The notes: generated by a model not told the origin, from the letters alone. Shown: positions 44,994 to 53,261, counted from the first letter of the stretch. The stretch: DNA of 64,000 bases from Acidovorax sp. A79 (GCF_041154505.1 NZ_AP028672.1:5000501-5064500); one strand, 5' to 3'. Numbers and translations are program-made.

Positions 44994-45639
44994 CGAAGTG
45001 CTCGTGGCCGAGCCGGCGCTGGCCACGCCCGACTACTGGGCGGAGGCCTGCAAGCACCTGGTCAAGAAGGACCGGGTGATGAAGCGCCTGATTCCCCAGT
45101 TTGGCGACGCGGCGCTGCAGACACGCGGCGATGCGTTCACCACGCTCGCGCGCTCCATCGTGGGCCAGCAGATCTCGGTGAAGGCCGCGCAGACCGTGTG
45201 GGAGCGCTTTGCCGCGATGCCCCGCAGCATGAAGCCCGCCAGCGTGCTCAAGCTCAAGATCGACGACATGCGGGCCGCGGGCCTGTCTGCGCGCAAGGTC
45301 GACTACCTGGTGGACCTGGCGATGCACTTCGAGGGCGGCAAGCTGCACGTGAAGGACTGGGCCGCGATGGATGACGAGGCCATCATTGCCGAACTGGTGG
45401 CCATCCGCGGCATCGGCCGCTGGACGGCCGAGATGTTCCTCATCTTCTACATGATGCGCCCCAACGTGCTGCCGCTGGACGACGTGGGGCTGATCACCGG
45501 CATCAGCCAGAATTACTTTTCGGGCGATCCGGTCAGCCGCAGCGATGCCCGCGAAGTGGCCGAGGCCTGGAAGCCCTGGTGCAGCGTGGCGACTTGGTAT
45601 ATTTGGCGATCGCTGGATCCGCTTCCCGTGGCGTACTGA
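44956..45639 (+). CDS. DNA-3-methyladenine glycosylase (HhH-GPD family)
   Basis: A 227-residue base-excision repair enzyme of the AlkA-like helix-hairpin-helix family that removes alkylated purines. The HhH motif is in [16 protein letters not shown] and the catalytic aspartate follows in LPLDDVGL (about 174-181). No iron-sulphur cluster cysteines are present. ATG 44956 is likely, though a TTG at 44923 is possible. The first residues are encoded by a dispersed-repeat-like sequence. It lies between cysS and accA. Confidence 0.9.
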   Translation: MGRPVAASKKIASEVLVAEPALATPDYWAEACKHLVKKDRVMKRLIPQFGDAALQTRGDAFTTLARSIVGQQISVKAAQTVWERFAAMPRSMKPASVLKLKIDDMRAAGLSARKVDYLVDLAMHFEGGKLHVKDWAAMDDEAIIAELVAIRGIGRWTAEMFLIFYMMRPNVLPLDDVGLITGISQNYFSGDPVSRSDAREVAEAWKPWCSVATWYIWRSLDPLPVAY

Positions 45640-45865
45640 GCGAGATGCCCCTGGGTACCCTTGCGCCGCGTGCCCGGGAGCGCCGCCAGCGCGGCGGCCC
45701 TCCTCGTGGGGCGCGCCCGTTTCGTGGGCTGTAGGTGGTGCGCAGCGCCCGGGACAGCGGACTTTTTATTTGTTGGACAAGCGTCATACCAAACTCGTAA
45801 CGCGTCGGTTACAGTGCGTGCCATTCGTGGCGCCCGCACCCCGGCGCGCCCCAAGGAGAACAACG

Positions 45866-46843
45866 TTGGCGAAAAAGACCTTTCTGGATTTCGAGCAGCC
45901 GATTGCCGAACTCGAATCCAAAATCGAAGAACTGCGCTACGTGCAGACCGAGAGTGCCGTCGATATCTCGGAAGAGATCGACCAGCTGAGCAAGAAAAGC
46001 CAGCAGCTCACCAAGGACATCTACAGCGAGCTGTCGCCCTGGCAGATCACCAAGATCGCCCGCCACCCCGAGCGCCCCTACACGCTCGACTACGTGCGCG
46101 ACATCTTCACCGACTTCGTGGAGCTGCACGGCGATCGCCACTACGCGGACGACCTGTCCATCGTGGGGGGGCTGGCACGCTTCAACGGCCATGCCTGCAT
46201 GGTGCTGGGCCACCAGAAGGGGCGCGACACCAAGGAGCGCGCGATGCGCAACTTCGGCATGAGCAAGCCCGAGGGCTACCGCAAGGCCCTGCGCCTCATG
46301 AAGACGGCCGAGAAATTCAAGCTGCCCGTGTTCACCTTTGTGGACACGCCCGGCGCCTACCCTGGCATCGATGCCGAGGAACGCGGCCAGTCCGAGGCCA
46401 TCGGCCGGAACATCTTCGAGATGGCGCAACTCGAAGTGCCCATCATCACCACCATCATCGGCGAGGGCGGCTCCGGCGGCGCGCTGGCGATCAGCGTGGC
46501 TGACCAGGTGGTGATGCTGCAGTACGCCATCTACTCCGTGATCAGCCCCGAAGGCTGCGCCTCCATCCTCTGGAAAACCAGCGAAAAAGCGCAGGAAGCC
46601 GCCGATGCCCTGGGCATCACCGCCCACCGCCTGAAAGCGCTGGGCCTGGTGGACAAGATCGTCAGCGAGCCCGTGGGCGGCGCCCACCGCGACCACAAGC
46701 AGATGGCGGCCTTCCTCAAGCGCGCGCTGGGCGATGCGTTCCGCCAGGTGGCGGACCTGAAGACGAAGGACCTGCTGGACCGCCGCTATGACCGCCTGCA
46801 AAGCTACGGCCGGTTCAGCGACACCAAGGCGGAGAGCCGCTGA
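45866..46843 (+). CDS. accA: acetyl-CoA carboxylase carboxyltransferase subunit alpha
   Basis: A 325-residue subunit that, with AccD, transfers the carboxyl from biotin to acetyl-CoA in fatty acid synthesis. It begins [18 protein letters not shown] and shows [11 protein letters not shown] and [11 protein letters not shown], typical of AccA. The start is a TTG at 45866 supported by AAGGAG at 45853-45858; no ATG nearby would keep the conserved N-terminus. A strong inverted repeat follows the stop. Confidence 0.96.
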   Translation: MAKKTFLDFEQPIAELESKIEELRYVQTESAVDISEEIDQLSKKSQQLTKDIYSELSPWQITKIARHPERPYTLDYVRDIFTDFVELHGDRHYADDLSIVGGLARFNGHACMVLGHQKGRDTKERAMRNFGMSKPEGYRKALRLMKTAEKFKLPVFTFVDTPGAYPGIDAEERGQSEAIGRNIFEMAQLEVPIITTIIGEGGSGGALAISVADQVVMLQYAIYSVISPEGCASILWKTSEKAQEAADALGITAHRLKALGLVDKIVSEPVGGAHRDHKQMAAFLKRALGDAFRQVADLKTKDLLDRRYDRLQSYGRFSDTKAESR

Positions 46844-46870
46844 CGGTTCCGGGGACGCTTTCCTGCCCAC

Positions 46871-46898
46871 CACCAACGGCCCTGCGGGGCCGTTGGTG
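46871..46898 (+). terminator. strong hairpin after accA
   Basis: CACCAACGGCCC and GGGCCGTTGGTG form a perfect 12-base stem with a TGCG loop, but the T tract is poor (CTTCTGG). It may be a terminator or an mRNA-stabilising end. Confidence 0.6.
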
Positions 46899-47039
46899 CT
46901 TCTGGCCAGGGTTCTCCGCCCTTGCCGTGGCCGGGAGGCGCCGATAATCGGCCGCCATGTGCCGCCGCCCCCTTGTTGCCCTTGTTGTTGTTGACGCCGC
47001 CACAGGTTCCTGGCCCTTGCCCTGGCGCCACGGGGAGGC

Positions 47040-48011
47040 ATGGACATGACCTTGTCCTTCGACGCGGCCATGCAGGCCTTCGAGCCTGCGCTGCCCCTGG
47101 CGGTCGGATTCAGCGGCGGTGCGGATTCCACGGCGCTGCTGCTGGCATGCGCCCGGCGCTGGCCTGGCCAGGTGCGGGCGATCCACGTGCACCATGGCTT
47201 GCAGCCAGCGGCTGACGGTTTTGCGCGGCACTGCGAAGACCTGTGCCAAGCCCTGGATGTGCCGCTGGCGGTGCAGCGCCCGGACGCCCGCCACGCGCCG
47301 GGGCAAAGCCCGGAAGACGCTGCACGGCAGGCAAGGTACAAGGCATTTGAGGCGGTAGCGCTTGCCAGTAAAGCGCATAATGCTATTAAATCAATAGCAA
47401 TCGCGCAACACGCGGATGACCAGGTCGAAACGCTCGTGCTGGCCCTGTCGCGCGGGGCCGGTGTGGCCGGGCTGGCGGCGATGCCCGCCCGCTGGCGCCG
47501 CGCGGGCATTGACTGGTACCGCCCCCTGCTGCGGGTGGCCGGGGCTGACGTGCGCCAGTGGCTGCGGGCACAGGGGCAGGGGTGGGTGGAAGACCCGACC
47601 AATGCCGATGAGCGCTTCACGCGCAACCGCATCCGCGCGAGGATCTTGCCCGTGCTGGAGGCCGCATTCCCTGCGTTTCGCGACACCTTTGCGCGGTCCG
47701 CCCAGCATGCGGCGCAGGCGGACGAACTGCTGGAAGAACTTGCACTGCAGGACCTGGCCATCGTGGGCGCACCGCCGCGCATCCGGGCCTTGCAGGGCCT
47801 GAGCCGCGCCCGGCAGGCCAATGTGCTGCGCCACTGGCTGCGCGTCGAGCACCACACCACGGCGGCCGCGGCGCAATTGAATGAACTGCTCGACCAGGTG
47901 CAGTCGTGCACCACACGCGGCCACCGCATCCACATCAAGGTCGGGCATGGTTTTGCCGTCCGGTCCGGGCCGGAACTCGATTGGTACAGTCCAGAGGTGT
48001 TGGCCCCCTGA
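47040..48011 (+). CDS. tilS: tRNA(Ile)-lysidine synthase
   Basis: A 323-residue PP-loop ATPase that converts C34 of tRNA-Ile(CAU) to lysidine. The motif GFSGGADSTALLL is at about 22-34 and HADDQVETLVLALSRGAG at about 122-139. The C-terminal domain is short, so it is a small-type TilS. Residues about 104-121 are encoded by a dispersed repeat. ATG 47040 is used. The conserved ATP- and tRNA-binding residues look intact. Confidence 0.92.
   Translation: MDMTLSFDAAMQAFEPALPLAVGFSGGADSTALLLACARRWPGQVRAIHVHHGLQPAADGFARHCEDLCQALDVPLAVQRPDARHAPGQSPEDAARQARYKAFEAVALASKAHNAIKSIAIAQHADDQVETLVLALSRGAGVAGLAAMPARWRRAGIDWYRPLLRVAGADVRQWLRAQGQGWVEDPTNADERFTRNRIRARILPVLEAAFPAFRDTFARSAQHAAQADELLEELALQDLAIVGAPPRIRALQGLSRARQANVLRHWLRVEHHTTAAAAQLNELLDQVQSCTTRGHRIHIKVGHGFAVRSGPELDWYSPEVLAP
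47346..47400 (+). repeat. dispersed repeat copy J, inside tilS
   Basis: TTTGAGGCGG, TAGCGCTTGCCAGTAAAGCGC and ATGCTATTAAATCAATAGCA, closely following copies C and E. It is read in frame and lies just before the HADDQ motif. Confidence 0.65.
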
Positions 48012-48041
48012 CCGCACGAACCACGGCGGCGCGCCGGGGCA

Positions 48042-48842
48042 GTGTCCTTCAGTGTGGTCGAAACTCGAAGCCTGCGGGCGGTGAGTTTCGAGGAAAAGCT
48101 CGAAATGGCGAGCCTGGGCAGCAAGTTGCCGAAGATCCGCTGGGTGGAGCTCGCGGGCAAATACAACAAAAGTGAGGTCCATGCGCGGGCTGTCCAGCTT
48201 CACGCCCTGGTGCATCGACGTCAACGAAGAAGCCAGGTCCGCACGCGGATCACTTTTGAGAAAGACAAAAAAATGGAACAAGCCGTCGTATCCGGCATCA
48301 CATTCAACCGCGACGAAGCCAAGATCTCCGTGCTGGGCGTGCCCGACAAGCCGGGCATCGCCCACCAGATCCTGGGCGCCGTGGCCGATGCCAACATCGA
48401 GGTCGACGTGATCATCCAGAACGTGGGCAAGGACGGCAAGACCAACTTCAGCTTCACCGTGCACCGCAACGATTGCGCGCGCACCGTCGAGCTGCTCAAG
48501 GAGAAAGTGGTGTCCGTGCTGGGCGCGCAGGAGGTCGTGGGCGACACCAGCTGCTGCAAGGTGAGCATCGTCGGCAGCGGCATGCGCAGCCACGTGGGCG
48601 TGGCGAGCAAGATGTTCCGCACGCTGCGCGAGGAGGGCATCAACATCCAGATGATCTCTACCTCCGAGATCAAGACCTCCGTCGTGATCGACGAGGAGTA
48701 CGTCGAACTGGCCGTGCGCAGCCTGCACAAGGCGTTCGAGCTGGACCAGCAAGCCGCCTCACCCGCCAGAAGCGCCCCGGAAATGGGGCATAATAGCGGG
48801 ATTGGAAACGTGACCGAGTGGCCGAAGGTGCTCCCCTGCTAA
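48042..48842 (+). pseudogene. lysC: truncated, frameshifted lysC (aspartate kinase) remnant with ACT domains
   Basis: Only the C-terminal part of aspartate kinase is present. The frame starts near VSFEEKLEMASLGSKL, which lies past the middle of the normal kinase domain. The N-terminal 160 or so residues, including the KFGG nucleotide motif, are missing; tilS ends just upstream. LSSFTPWCIDVNEEARS appears in another frame at about 48190-48240, so there are two compensating frameshifts. From ATG 48273 onward (MEQAVVSGITF) the two ACT domains look intact, like the beta subunits of some aspartate kinases. The frame reads through to a stop in the tRNA anticodon loop. Function is doubtful; a full lysC must exist elsewhere. 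Confidence 0.75.
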
Positions 48843-48896
48843 GGGAGTATGGGGTGTAGAGCCTCATCGAGGGTTCGAATCCCTCCGTTTCCGCCA
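48804..48896 (+). tRNA. tRNA-Ser(GCT)
   Basis: A type II tRNA with acceptor stem GGAAACG/CGTTTCC, an encoded CCA end at 48894-48896, the T-arm with GGTTCGAATCC, a long variable arm and anticodon GCT at 48838-48840 in a CTGCTAA loop closed by CTCCC/GGGAG. It reads AGC and AGT serine codons. The lysC remnant overlaps its 5' half. The mobile element begins just beyond it. Confidence 0.97.
48870..48896 (+). other. candidate integration site (attL) at the tRNA 3' end
   Basis: The T-arm and acceptor end of tRNA-Ser are the usual target of tyrosine integrases, and an integrase gene starts 190 bases downstream pointing inward. The matching right copy would lie outside this window, so the boundary is inferred. 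Confidence 0.45.
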
Positions 48897-48901
48897 GAGC
48901 T

Positions 48902-48934
48902 AAAAAAACCCGCCCTAAACCAGCGGGTTTTTTT
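48902..48934 (+). terminator. terminator after tRNA-Ser
   Basis: AAAAAAACCCGC and GCGGGTTTTTTT arms around CCTAAACCA make a classical terminator with T run. Confidence 0.9.
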
Positions 48935-49086
48935 ACGTCTGTGCTCTGCGTTGACCCCATATAAAACAACGTGGTACGCTTCGATCCATGTTGTTTTATA
49001 CAGTGTTTTCGCAGCGAGCAGTCAACCGGTTGCCGCGCTCAATTCAAATTTTTTGGGTCTACATGATGGCCTACAGAAATTGAGCC

Positions 49087-50307
49087 ATGCCGAAGCGAAT
49101 CCTTGAGATGACAGCGCTGGAGGTTTCCAGGCTGCGCGTGGAAGGCTCGCACGCTGTGGGTGGGGTCAGCGGCTTGTATCTTCGGATTGAAGGCGGGTCG
49201 CGCACCTGGGTGCTGCGGTATGTGCACATGCGCCAGCGTAGGCGCATGGGCCTGGGCAGCTATCCCGGTGTGACGCTGGCTGCAGCACGCGAGGCAGCGC
49301 GCGCAGCGCTGGGGCAGCGTGATGCAGGCATCGACCCCATCAAGTCGCGCCAGGATGAACGGGAGGCCGCCCGCCTGGCAGCCGCCCAGCGGCTGGAGTT
49401 CGACAAGGCGGCTGATGCGTTCATCACTGAACACGAAAGCACTTGGCGCAACGCCAAGCACGCGCAGCAGTGGCGCAACACCCTCGCCACCTACGCGTCA
49501 CCGCATTTTGGTCGGCTGTCGGTCTCAGAGATTGAACAGTCCCACGTCCTGCGCGCGCTCGCGCCCATCTGGAAAACCAAGACTGAAACCGCTACGCGAG
49601 TGCGCGGGCGAATTGAACAGGTGCTGGATTGGGCTACCGCCCACGGCCACCGCACCGGCCCCAATCCTGCGCGCTGGCGCGGACAGCTGGAGCACATCCT
49701 GGCCAACCCGGAAAAGGTTGCCCCGGTCAAACACCGAGCCGCAGTGCCCGTGGCCGATCTGCCCGCCGTGTATCAGCAGATTGCCGCTGTTGATGGTCAA
49801 AGCGCCCGCGCTCTGTGTTTTCTGATCCTGACCGCTGTTCGCTCGGGCGAGGTGCGCGGCATGTTGTGGAGCGAGGTCGATCTAGACGCAGGCCTGTGGG
49901 TTATTCCCGCTGCGCGGATGAAGGCCAACCGGGAGCATCGCGTGCCCTTGTCTCGCCAAGCTGTTGCGCTGCTGCGCATTCAGGGGGCCGCGCGCGAGGA
50001 GCTGGTGGAACAGGTGTTTCCCAGCAACCGCAAAGGCCCGCTGTCAGACATGGCATTCACCGCCCTGATGCGCCGCCACAAGCTGGCAGCCGTGCCCCAC
50101 GGTTTCCGCTCAACGTTCCGGGACTGGGCGGGCGAAACCACACACCACCCGCGCGATGCCGTGGAGCTATGCCTAGCCCACACGATTGACACGAAAACCG
50201 AAGCCGCCTACCGGCGCGCCGATATGCTGGATAAGCGGACCGTCATTATGCAGAACTGGGGGGATTATTGTGCTCCTTTTGATAATCCTGCCCCAGGTCC
50301 AGACTAA
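49087..50307 (+). CDS. int: tyrosine recombinase/integrase
   Basis: A 406-residue P4/phage-type integrase that inserts the element at tRNA-Ser. The N-terminal DUF4102-like arm-binding region (about 1-90) has GLYLRIEGGSRTWVLRY; the catalytic domain shows Arg (SGEVRGMLWSEV, about 257), HGFRSTFRDW (about 338) with HxxR, and the nucleophile Tyr in EAAYRRAD (about 379). All catalytic residues appear present. It overlaps the next, opposite gene by 62 bases. Confidence 0.94.
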   Translation: MPKRILEMTALEVSRLRVEGSHAVGGVSGLYLRIEGGSRTWVLRYVHMRQRRRMGLGSYPGVTLAAAREAARAALGQRDAGIDPIKSRQDEREAARLAAAQRLEFDKAADAFITEHESTWRNAKHAQQWRNTLATYASPHFGRLSVSEIEQSHVLRALAPIWKTKTETATRVRGRIEQVLDWATAHGHRTGPNPARWRGQLEHILANPEKVAPVKHRAAVPVADLPAVYQQIAAVDGQSARALCFLILTAVRSGEVRGMLWSEVDLDAGLWVIPAARMKANREHRVPLSRQAVALLRIQGAAREELVEQVFPSNRKGPLSDMAFTALMRRHKLAAVPHGFRSTFRDWAGETTHHPRDAVELCLAHTIDTKTEAAYRRADMLDKRTVIMQNWGDYCAPFDNPAPGPD

Positions 50308-50725
50308 ACCTGAATTTCATCAATTCTGTCCTCAAACTGTCAATCTGGGCGCCTAGTCTTTCACAAGCATCGACGATCAATCTTGATCGATCTTCTGTTA
50401 TTTTCTTGAAATTTCCGCTTCCATCAAAAATATTCACTAAATCATAAACTACATGCACGTGCTCGCCAATATCCGAAATCACACCAATTTTTTGACCCTG
50501 GATAGTCTTATATGCACCAATTTCAAATATTGCCCTATGCCCGCTAAGCAAATATTCGCCGGCATCGCTGCGTAGCGTGCGCCTTAGAGCCTGTTCCCGG
50601 ACAATACCGATCCTCGTCAATAAATCACTTAGTACGAGAAACAAGTAAGTGGCCGAACGTATTGTCTCACCTGCATCGTCATCAAATCTTGCAACAGACT
50701 CGCCAAATGCAGCTCGATCTGTCAT
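50246..50725 (-). CDS. unknown cytosolic protein, AT-rich cargo
   Basis: A 159-residue soluble protein without recognised domain, largely helical with conserved-looking blocks (SATYLFLVLSDLLTRIG, GEHVHVVYDLVNIFDG). Its ATG overlaps the stop of a small membrane-protein gene by ATGA, so the two are coupled. Base composition is far less GC-rich than the chromosome. It ends inside the integrase gene. The pair sits at the entry of the element, where accessory cargo is common. Confidence 0.65.
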   Translation of the reverse strand: MTDRAAFGESVARFDDDAGETIRSATYLFLVLSDLLTRIGIVREQALRRTLRSDAGEYLLSGHRAIFEIGAYKTIQGQKIGVISDIGEHVHVVYDLVNIFDGSGNFKKITEDRSRLIVDACERLGAQIDSLRTELMKFRFSLDLGQDYQKEHNNPPSSA

Positions 50726-50931
50726 GAATGCGACAGACAAGCCACGAGCATGGCCCCGGTCGCGGATAGATATCCACTCGCTGTTGCATTGTCATTATCA
50801 AGCAGTGCCCTAAAAATATACACTGACATAAATGATATAAAAAACACCAATACCAACGACAATCTAACTGCAATTTTGTGATTTTGAGTTTTTTTGAGTA
50901 CCATTGCAGACATTACACGTTGCTTTTTCAT
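50722..50931 (-). CDS. small two-helix membrane protein, coupled to the previous gene
   Basis: A 69-residue protein with a basic N-terminus, one strong hydrophobic helix (about 24-44) and a second weaker one (about 53-66). ATG 50931 has a good GGAGGG ribosome site six bases upstream. Its stop overlaps the start of the 159-residue protein, so the products may form a membrane complex. No family recognised. Confidence 0.6.
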   Translation of the reverse strand: MKKQRVMSAMVLKKTQNHKIAVRLSLVLVFFISFMSVYIFRALLDNDNATASGYLSATGAMLVACLSHS

Positions 50932-50983
50932 TTGCCCTCCATACGAAATTTTTCACAGCCCTGTCGCTCATGCCTTCATCCCT

Positions 50984-51058
50984 GCATCCACTCCAGCACC
51001 TCGGACAACAGCCAAAACAGCTTAGCGCCCATCTTGCATGGATGCGGAACGCCACGCT
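50984..51058 (-). pseudogene. AlpA-like regulator relic
   Basis: The minus strand encodes GVPHPCKMGAKLFWLLSEVLEWMQG and a stop here in one frame, similar to PRKMGAKLFWLVAEVVEWLQG of the intact AlpA-like gene at 52737. A stop codon lies directly upstream in the same frame, so only the tail of a gene survives. Confidence 0.55.
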
Positions 51059-51138
51059 ACTCGCTCCATGCGCCGACATGATCGAAAGCGTGAAGGCATC
51101 ATGTAGGACTGGTTCAACTATTGCACAGAGGGGCACAC

Positions 51139-51468
51139 GTGAGTTCAGATGAACAGTTCGACAGAACAATGGAGAAGTTTTGCAGCAAGAACGGTATTCA
51201 AGCCTTGCTGCAAATGGTTGAACGCGGCGACTTCGTAGGCGAACAGGAAGTTAAGGCACGTGCGTTTCTGTCAAAAAAGGCGGAGGAAGCGGTGACTCGC
51301 TACCAGCTCAGCCCGGAATATTCGGTGCTACGCCAAGCGAATGCGGCAGAGCGGTCCAACAAACTCAGTGCAGAGGCAAATGCCAAGGCCCATCGTGCGT
51401 ACGTCATGTCAGCGATTGCGGTCGTCGTTTCGTTGGTGGCCCTTGTCATTCAGCTGGTCAAGGGCTGA
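51139..51468 (+). CDS. helical protein with C-terminal membrane anchor
   Basis: A 109-residue protein: a long charged helical region (about 10-85, with EEAVTRYQLSPEYSVLRQANAAERSNK as an example, shown only in part) and a C-terminal hydrophobic segment (about 88-106). GTG 51139 follows AGAGGGG; a TTG at 51121 is an alternative start. No recognised domain. Part of the accessory cargo between integrase and the Rha gene. Confidence 0.6.
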   Translation: MSSDEQFDRTMEKFCSKNGIQALLQMVERGDFVGEQEVKARAFLSKKAEEAVTRYQLSPEYSVLRQANAAERSNKLSAEANAKAHRAYVMSAIAVVVSLVALVIQLVKG

Positions 51469-51525
51469 ACGATTGCTGGCAGAGTTAGCTAGCAACGCGC
51501 CTCTCCCACAACCATGTAAGTAGCC

Positions 51526-51577
51526 AAAATGGCCCTAGCGCTTACGCCTTAAGAGCTGGAAGCTATCAATTCAGTAG
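51526..51577 (+). repeat. dispersed repeat copy K, at the end of the Rha gene
   Basis: AAAATGGCCCTAGCGCTTACGCCTTAAGAGC, then AAGCTATCAATTCAGTAG. The last Rha codons and its stop lie in the tail. This is the only copy seen inside the mobile element. Confidence 0.5.
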
Positions 51578-52267
51578 TCCACGCGCATCATGCGCCATGC
51601 GCTGTGCCAGCCGCTGATTGCAGGCAGCTGCCAGTTCCACCAGCTCCCGGTTGGTGGGCGACGTGCCCGGCTCCAGCATCTGACGTGGCAGCTCGGCCAA
51701 GCGTAGCAATAGCGCGTCGTGCGGCACCGCAATCACCTGGGTCTGACCCGAAGCCGACAGACAAAATAGCCAGCGTGCACCACGCCAGTCGGCGTCATCG
51801 CCCGCCATCACCGCAGTGAACACAGTTCGAGCGGCCCGCTCAGCAACTGCGGCGGCTTGGGCGTAGGCCACGTTCATTCGTTCAGGCGCGTGCTTTCCCT
51901 CAGCAATTACCGCTTCCATCTCGTTGAATGCGTCGATATAGGCGAGCTTGAAGGCCAATGCCTTCTTGCCAGTGAAGCCCATGGTCAACAGGGTGAAACC
52001 ATCTCGGGTTAGACGGTAGGCGGGCAACGTGCGGCCGGTACTGTCGGTGAACTCACTCAGCCGAAAATTCGGCTCAGCGAAATCGGCCGGAAGGTCCGCC
52101 AAAAGATTGGCAATCTTTTCCAGTACATGCTTGTGCTGCTTTCGGAAGTAGCGGGCCACATCCGTACTCAAGGCCATTGGCCTCCCATCAACAATGAAAA
52201 TTTCGGGCAACGACGCAGCTGCGCGCGGACCTGACAACGCTGCAATTTCTCGACCACCTCGCGCCAT
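51566..52267 (-). CDS. rha: Rha family phage regulatory protein
   Basis: A 233-residue protein of the phage Rha family (pRha). The N-terminal region reads SLPEIFIVDGRPMALSTDVARYFRKQHKHVLEKI, the family signature (residues about 19-52), and is followed by YRLTRDGFTLLTMGFTGKKAL. Rha proteins modulate lysogeny in other phages. ATG 52267 has AAAGGAGG directly upstream. It is divergent from an Arc-type gene across an operator-rich gap. Confidence 0.88.
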   Translation of the reverse strand: MARGGREIAALSGPRAAASLPEIFIVDGRPMALSTDVARYFRKQHKHVLEKIANLLADLPADFAEPNFRLSEFTDSTGRTLPAYRLTRDGFTLLTMGFTGKKALAFKLAYIDAFNEMEAVIAEGKHAPERMNVAYAQAAAVAERAARTVFTAVMAGDDADWRGARWLFCLSASGQTQVIAVPHDALLLRLAELPRQMLEPGTSPTNRELVELAAACNQRLAQRMAHDARGLLN

Positions 52268-52294
52268 ACGACCTCCTTTGAAACAAATGATTTG

Positions 52295-52347
52295 TAGCAC
52301 GGTGCTAATACTATCACCGTGCTATTACAAAGCGCAAGTACCGTGCT
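52295..52347. promoter_or_regulatory. divergent operator region between Rha and Arc genes
   Basis: TAGCACGGTG (52295-52304) and CACCGTGCTA (52315-52324) form a perfect 10-base inverted repeat with a 10-base spacer. A further ACCGTGCT half-site lies at 52340-52347. The half-sites suit a ribbon-helix-helix protein such as the adjacent Arc-like one. Confidence 0.65.
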
Positions 52348-52360
52348 GCACAATTGCGAG

Positions 52361-52759
52361 ATGGCCCGCACCGATCCGCAGTTGAACTTCCGCATCCCAG
52401 TCGATCTTCGTGATCAGCTTGAGGGAGCGGCAAAAGCAAACAATCGCTCTTTGACAGGCGAATTGATAGCCCGCCTTGAAGCATCTTTCCGGATGTCGGC
52501 CGGAGACCTTGGCTACGCGTGCGAGGAAATGGTGCAGACGTCGATAGAGAAGGATGGCGGAACACGGGAAGATGCAATCGAGAGGCTCATTGCCAGGGGC
52601 TATGCGTCAGAGACTGGGATTCCAGTCCTCATCTTCTATGCAGCCCCAGGGATGACAGTTGAAGAACTGAGAATTGCGCTGAAAGAAGTAGAAGCTGTGG
52701 CTCCAAAAGATTCGCAAGTCTTCCTGGAAAGAACCTCTAAGAAGAGGAATGGGAGCTAG
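52361..52759 (+). CDS. Arc-type ribbon-helix-helix DNA-binding protein
   Basis: A 132-residue protein. The N-terminal segment ARTDPQLNFRIPVDLRDQLEGAA with NNRSLTGELIARLEASF is a ribbon-helix-helix domain like phage Arc; the C-terminal half is unrecognised and may be an effector or oligomer domain. ATG 52361 is used. It is divergent from the Rha gene and probably binds the inverted repeats between them. Confidence 0.85.
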   Translation: MARTDPQLNFRIPVDLRDQLEGAAKANNRSLTGELIARLEASFRMSAGDLGYACEEMVQTSIEKDGGTREDAIERLIARGYASETGIPVLIFYAAPGMTVEELRIALKEVEAVAPKDSQVFLERTSKKRNGS

Positions 52760-52967
52760 TCGCCGCCGCGCACTCTCCAGCATCTTCTCGCCACGCCCTC
52801 GGACACCCCTGCAACCACTCCACCACCTCCGCCACCAGCCAAAACAGCTTCGCCCCCATCTTGCGGGGCGGCGGAAATCCACGCTGCTCTATCAACGCCC
52901 GCAGCGTGTTCTCCACGATGCCCAGCTCTTCCAGCAGCTGGGCCTTGTTCATGATGATCTGGCCCAT
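52737..52967 (-). CDS. AlpA-like regulator/excisionase
   Basis: A 76-residue MerR-fold protein of the AlpA type: NKAQLLEELGIVENTLRALIEQ is the helix-turn-helix and FPPPRKMGAKLFWLVAEVVEWLQG the wing and helix. Such proteins act as excisionases or activators of element integrases. It is the last gene of the leftward replication operon. ATG 52967 follows GGAGGG. It overlaps the end of the Arc gene. Confidence 0.82.
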   Translation of the reverse strand: MGQIIMNKAQLLEELGIVENTLRALIEQRGFPPPRKMGAKLFWLVAEVVEWLQGCPRAWREDAGECAAATSSHSSS

Positions 52968-52970
52968 GTG

Positions 52971-53261
52971 TCAGCCCTCCGGGTTGATGATCTGAAAGCC
53001 CAGGCCCACCGCCAGCCCGTGCTCCACCTTCGCCCCGCGCGACTTCTCCCAGCCGGGCAGCAAGTACACCGCATCGCACGTCACCAGCCGCGCAATGTCC
53101 ATGCGCATGCAGTCCAGCCACCGGGCCTTGGGGTCCGCGTTGATTTCGGCGGGGTTCTCCACATGGTGGCCCTGGGCGCGCAGCGCGGCGGCTGCTGCGT
53201 GAAAGGCGGGAAAGTTCAGGTCAGGGTAGCCCGTCATGGGGCCTGCAACGTAGATACGCAT
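52971..53261 (-). CDS. DUF4406 (nucleoside 2-deoxyribosyltransferase-like) protein
   Basis: A 96-residue protein of the DUF4406 group. RIYVAGPMTGYPDLNFPAF at the N-terminus is the Rossmann-like signature; later DAVYLLPGWEKSRGA carries the usual acidic residue and GW. The family is common in phages and may act on nucleotides, but activity is untested. It sits in the leftward operon between two small genes. Confidence 0.88.
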   Translation of the reverse strand: MRIYVAGPMTGYPDLNFPAFHAAAAALRAQGHHVENPAEINADPKARWLDCMRMDIARLVTCDAVYLLPGWEKSRGAKVEHGLAVGLGFQIINPEG

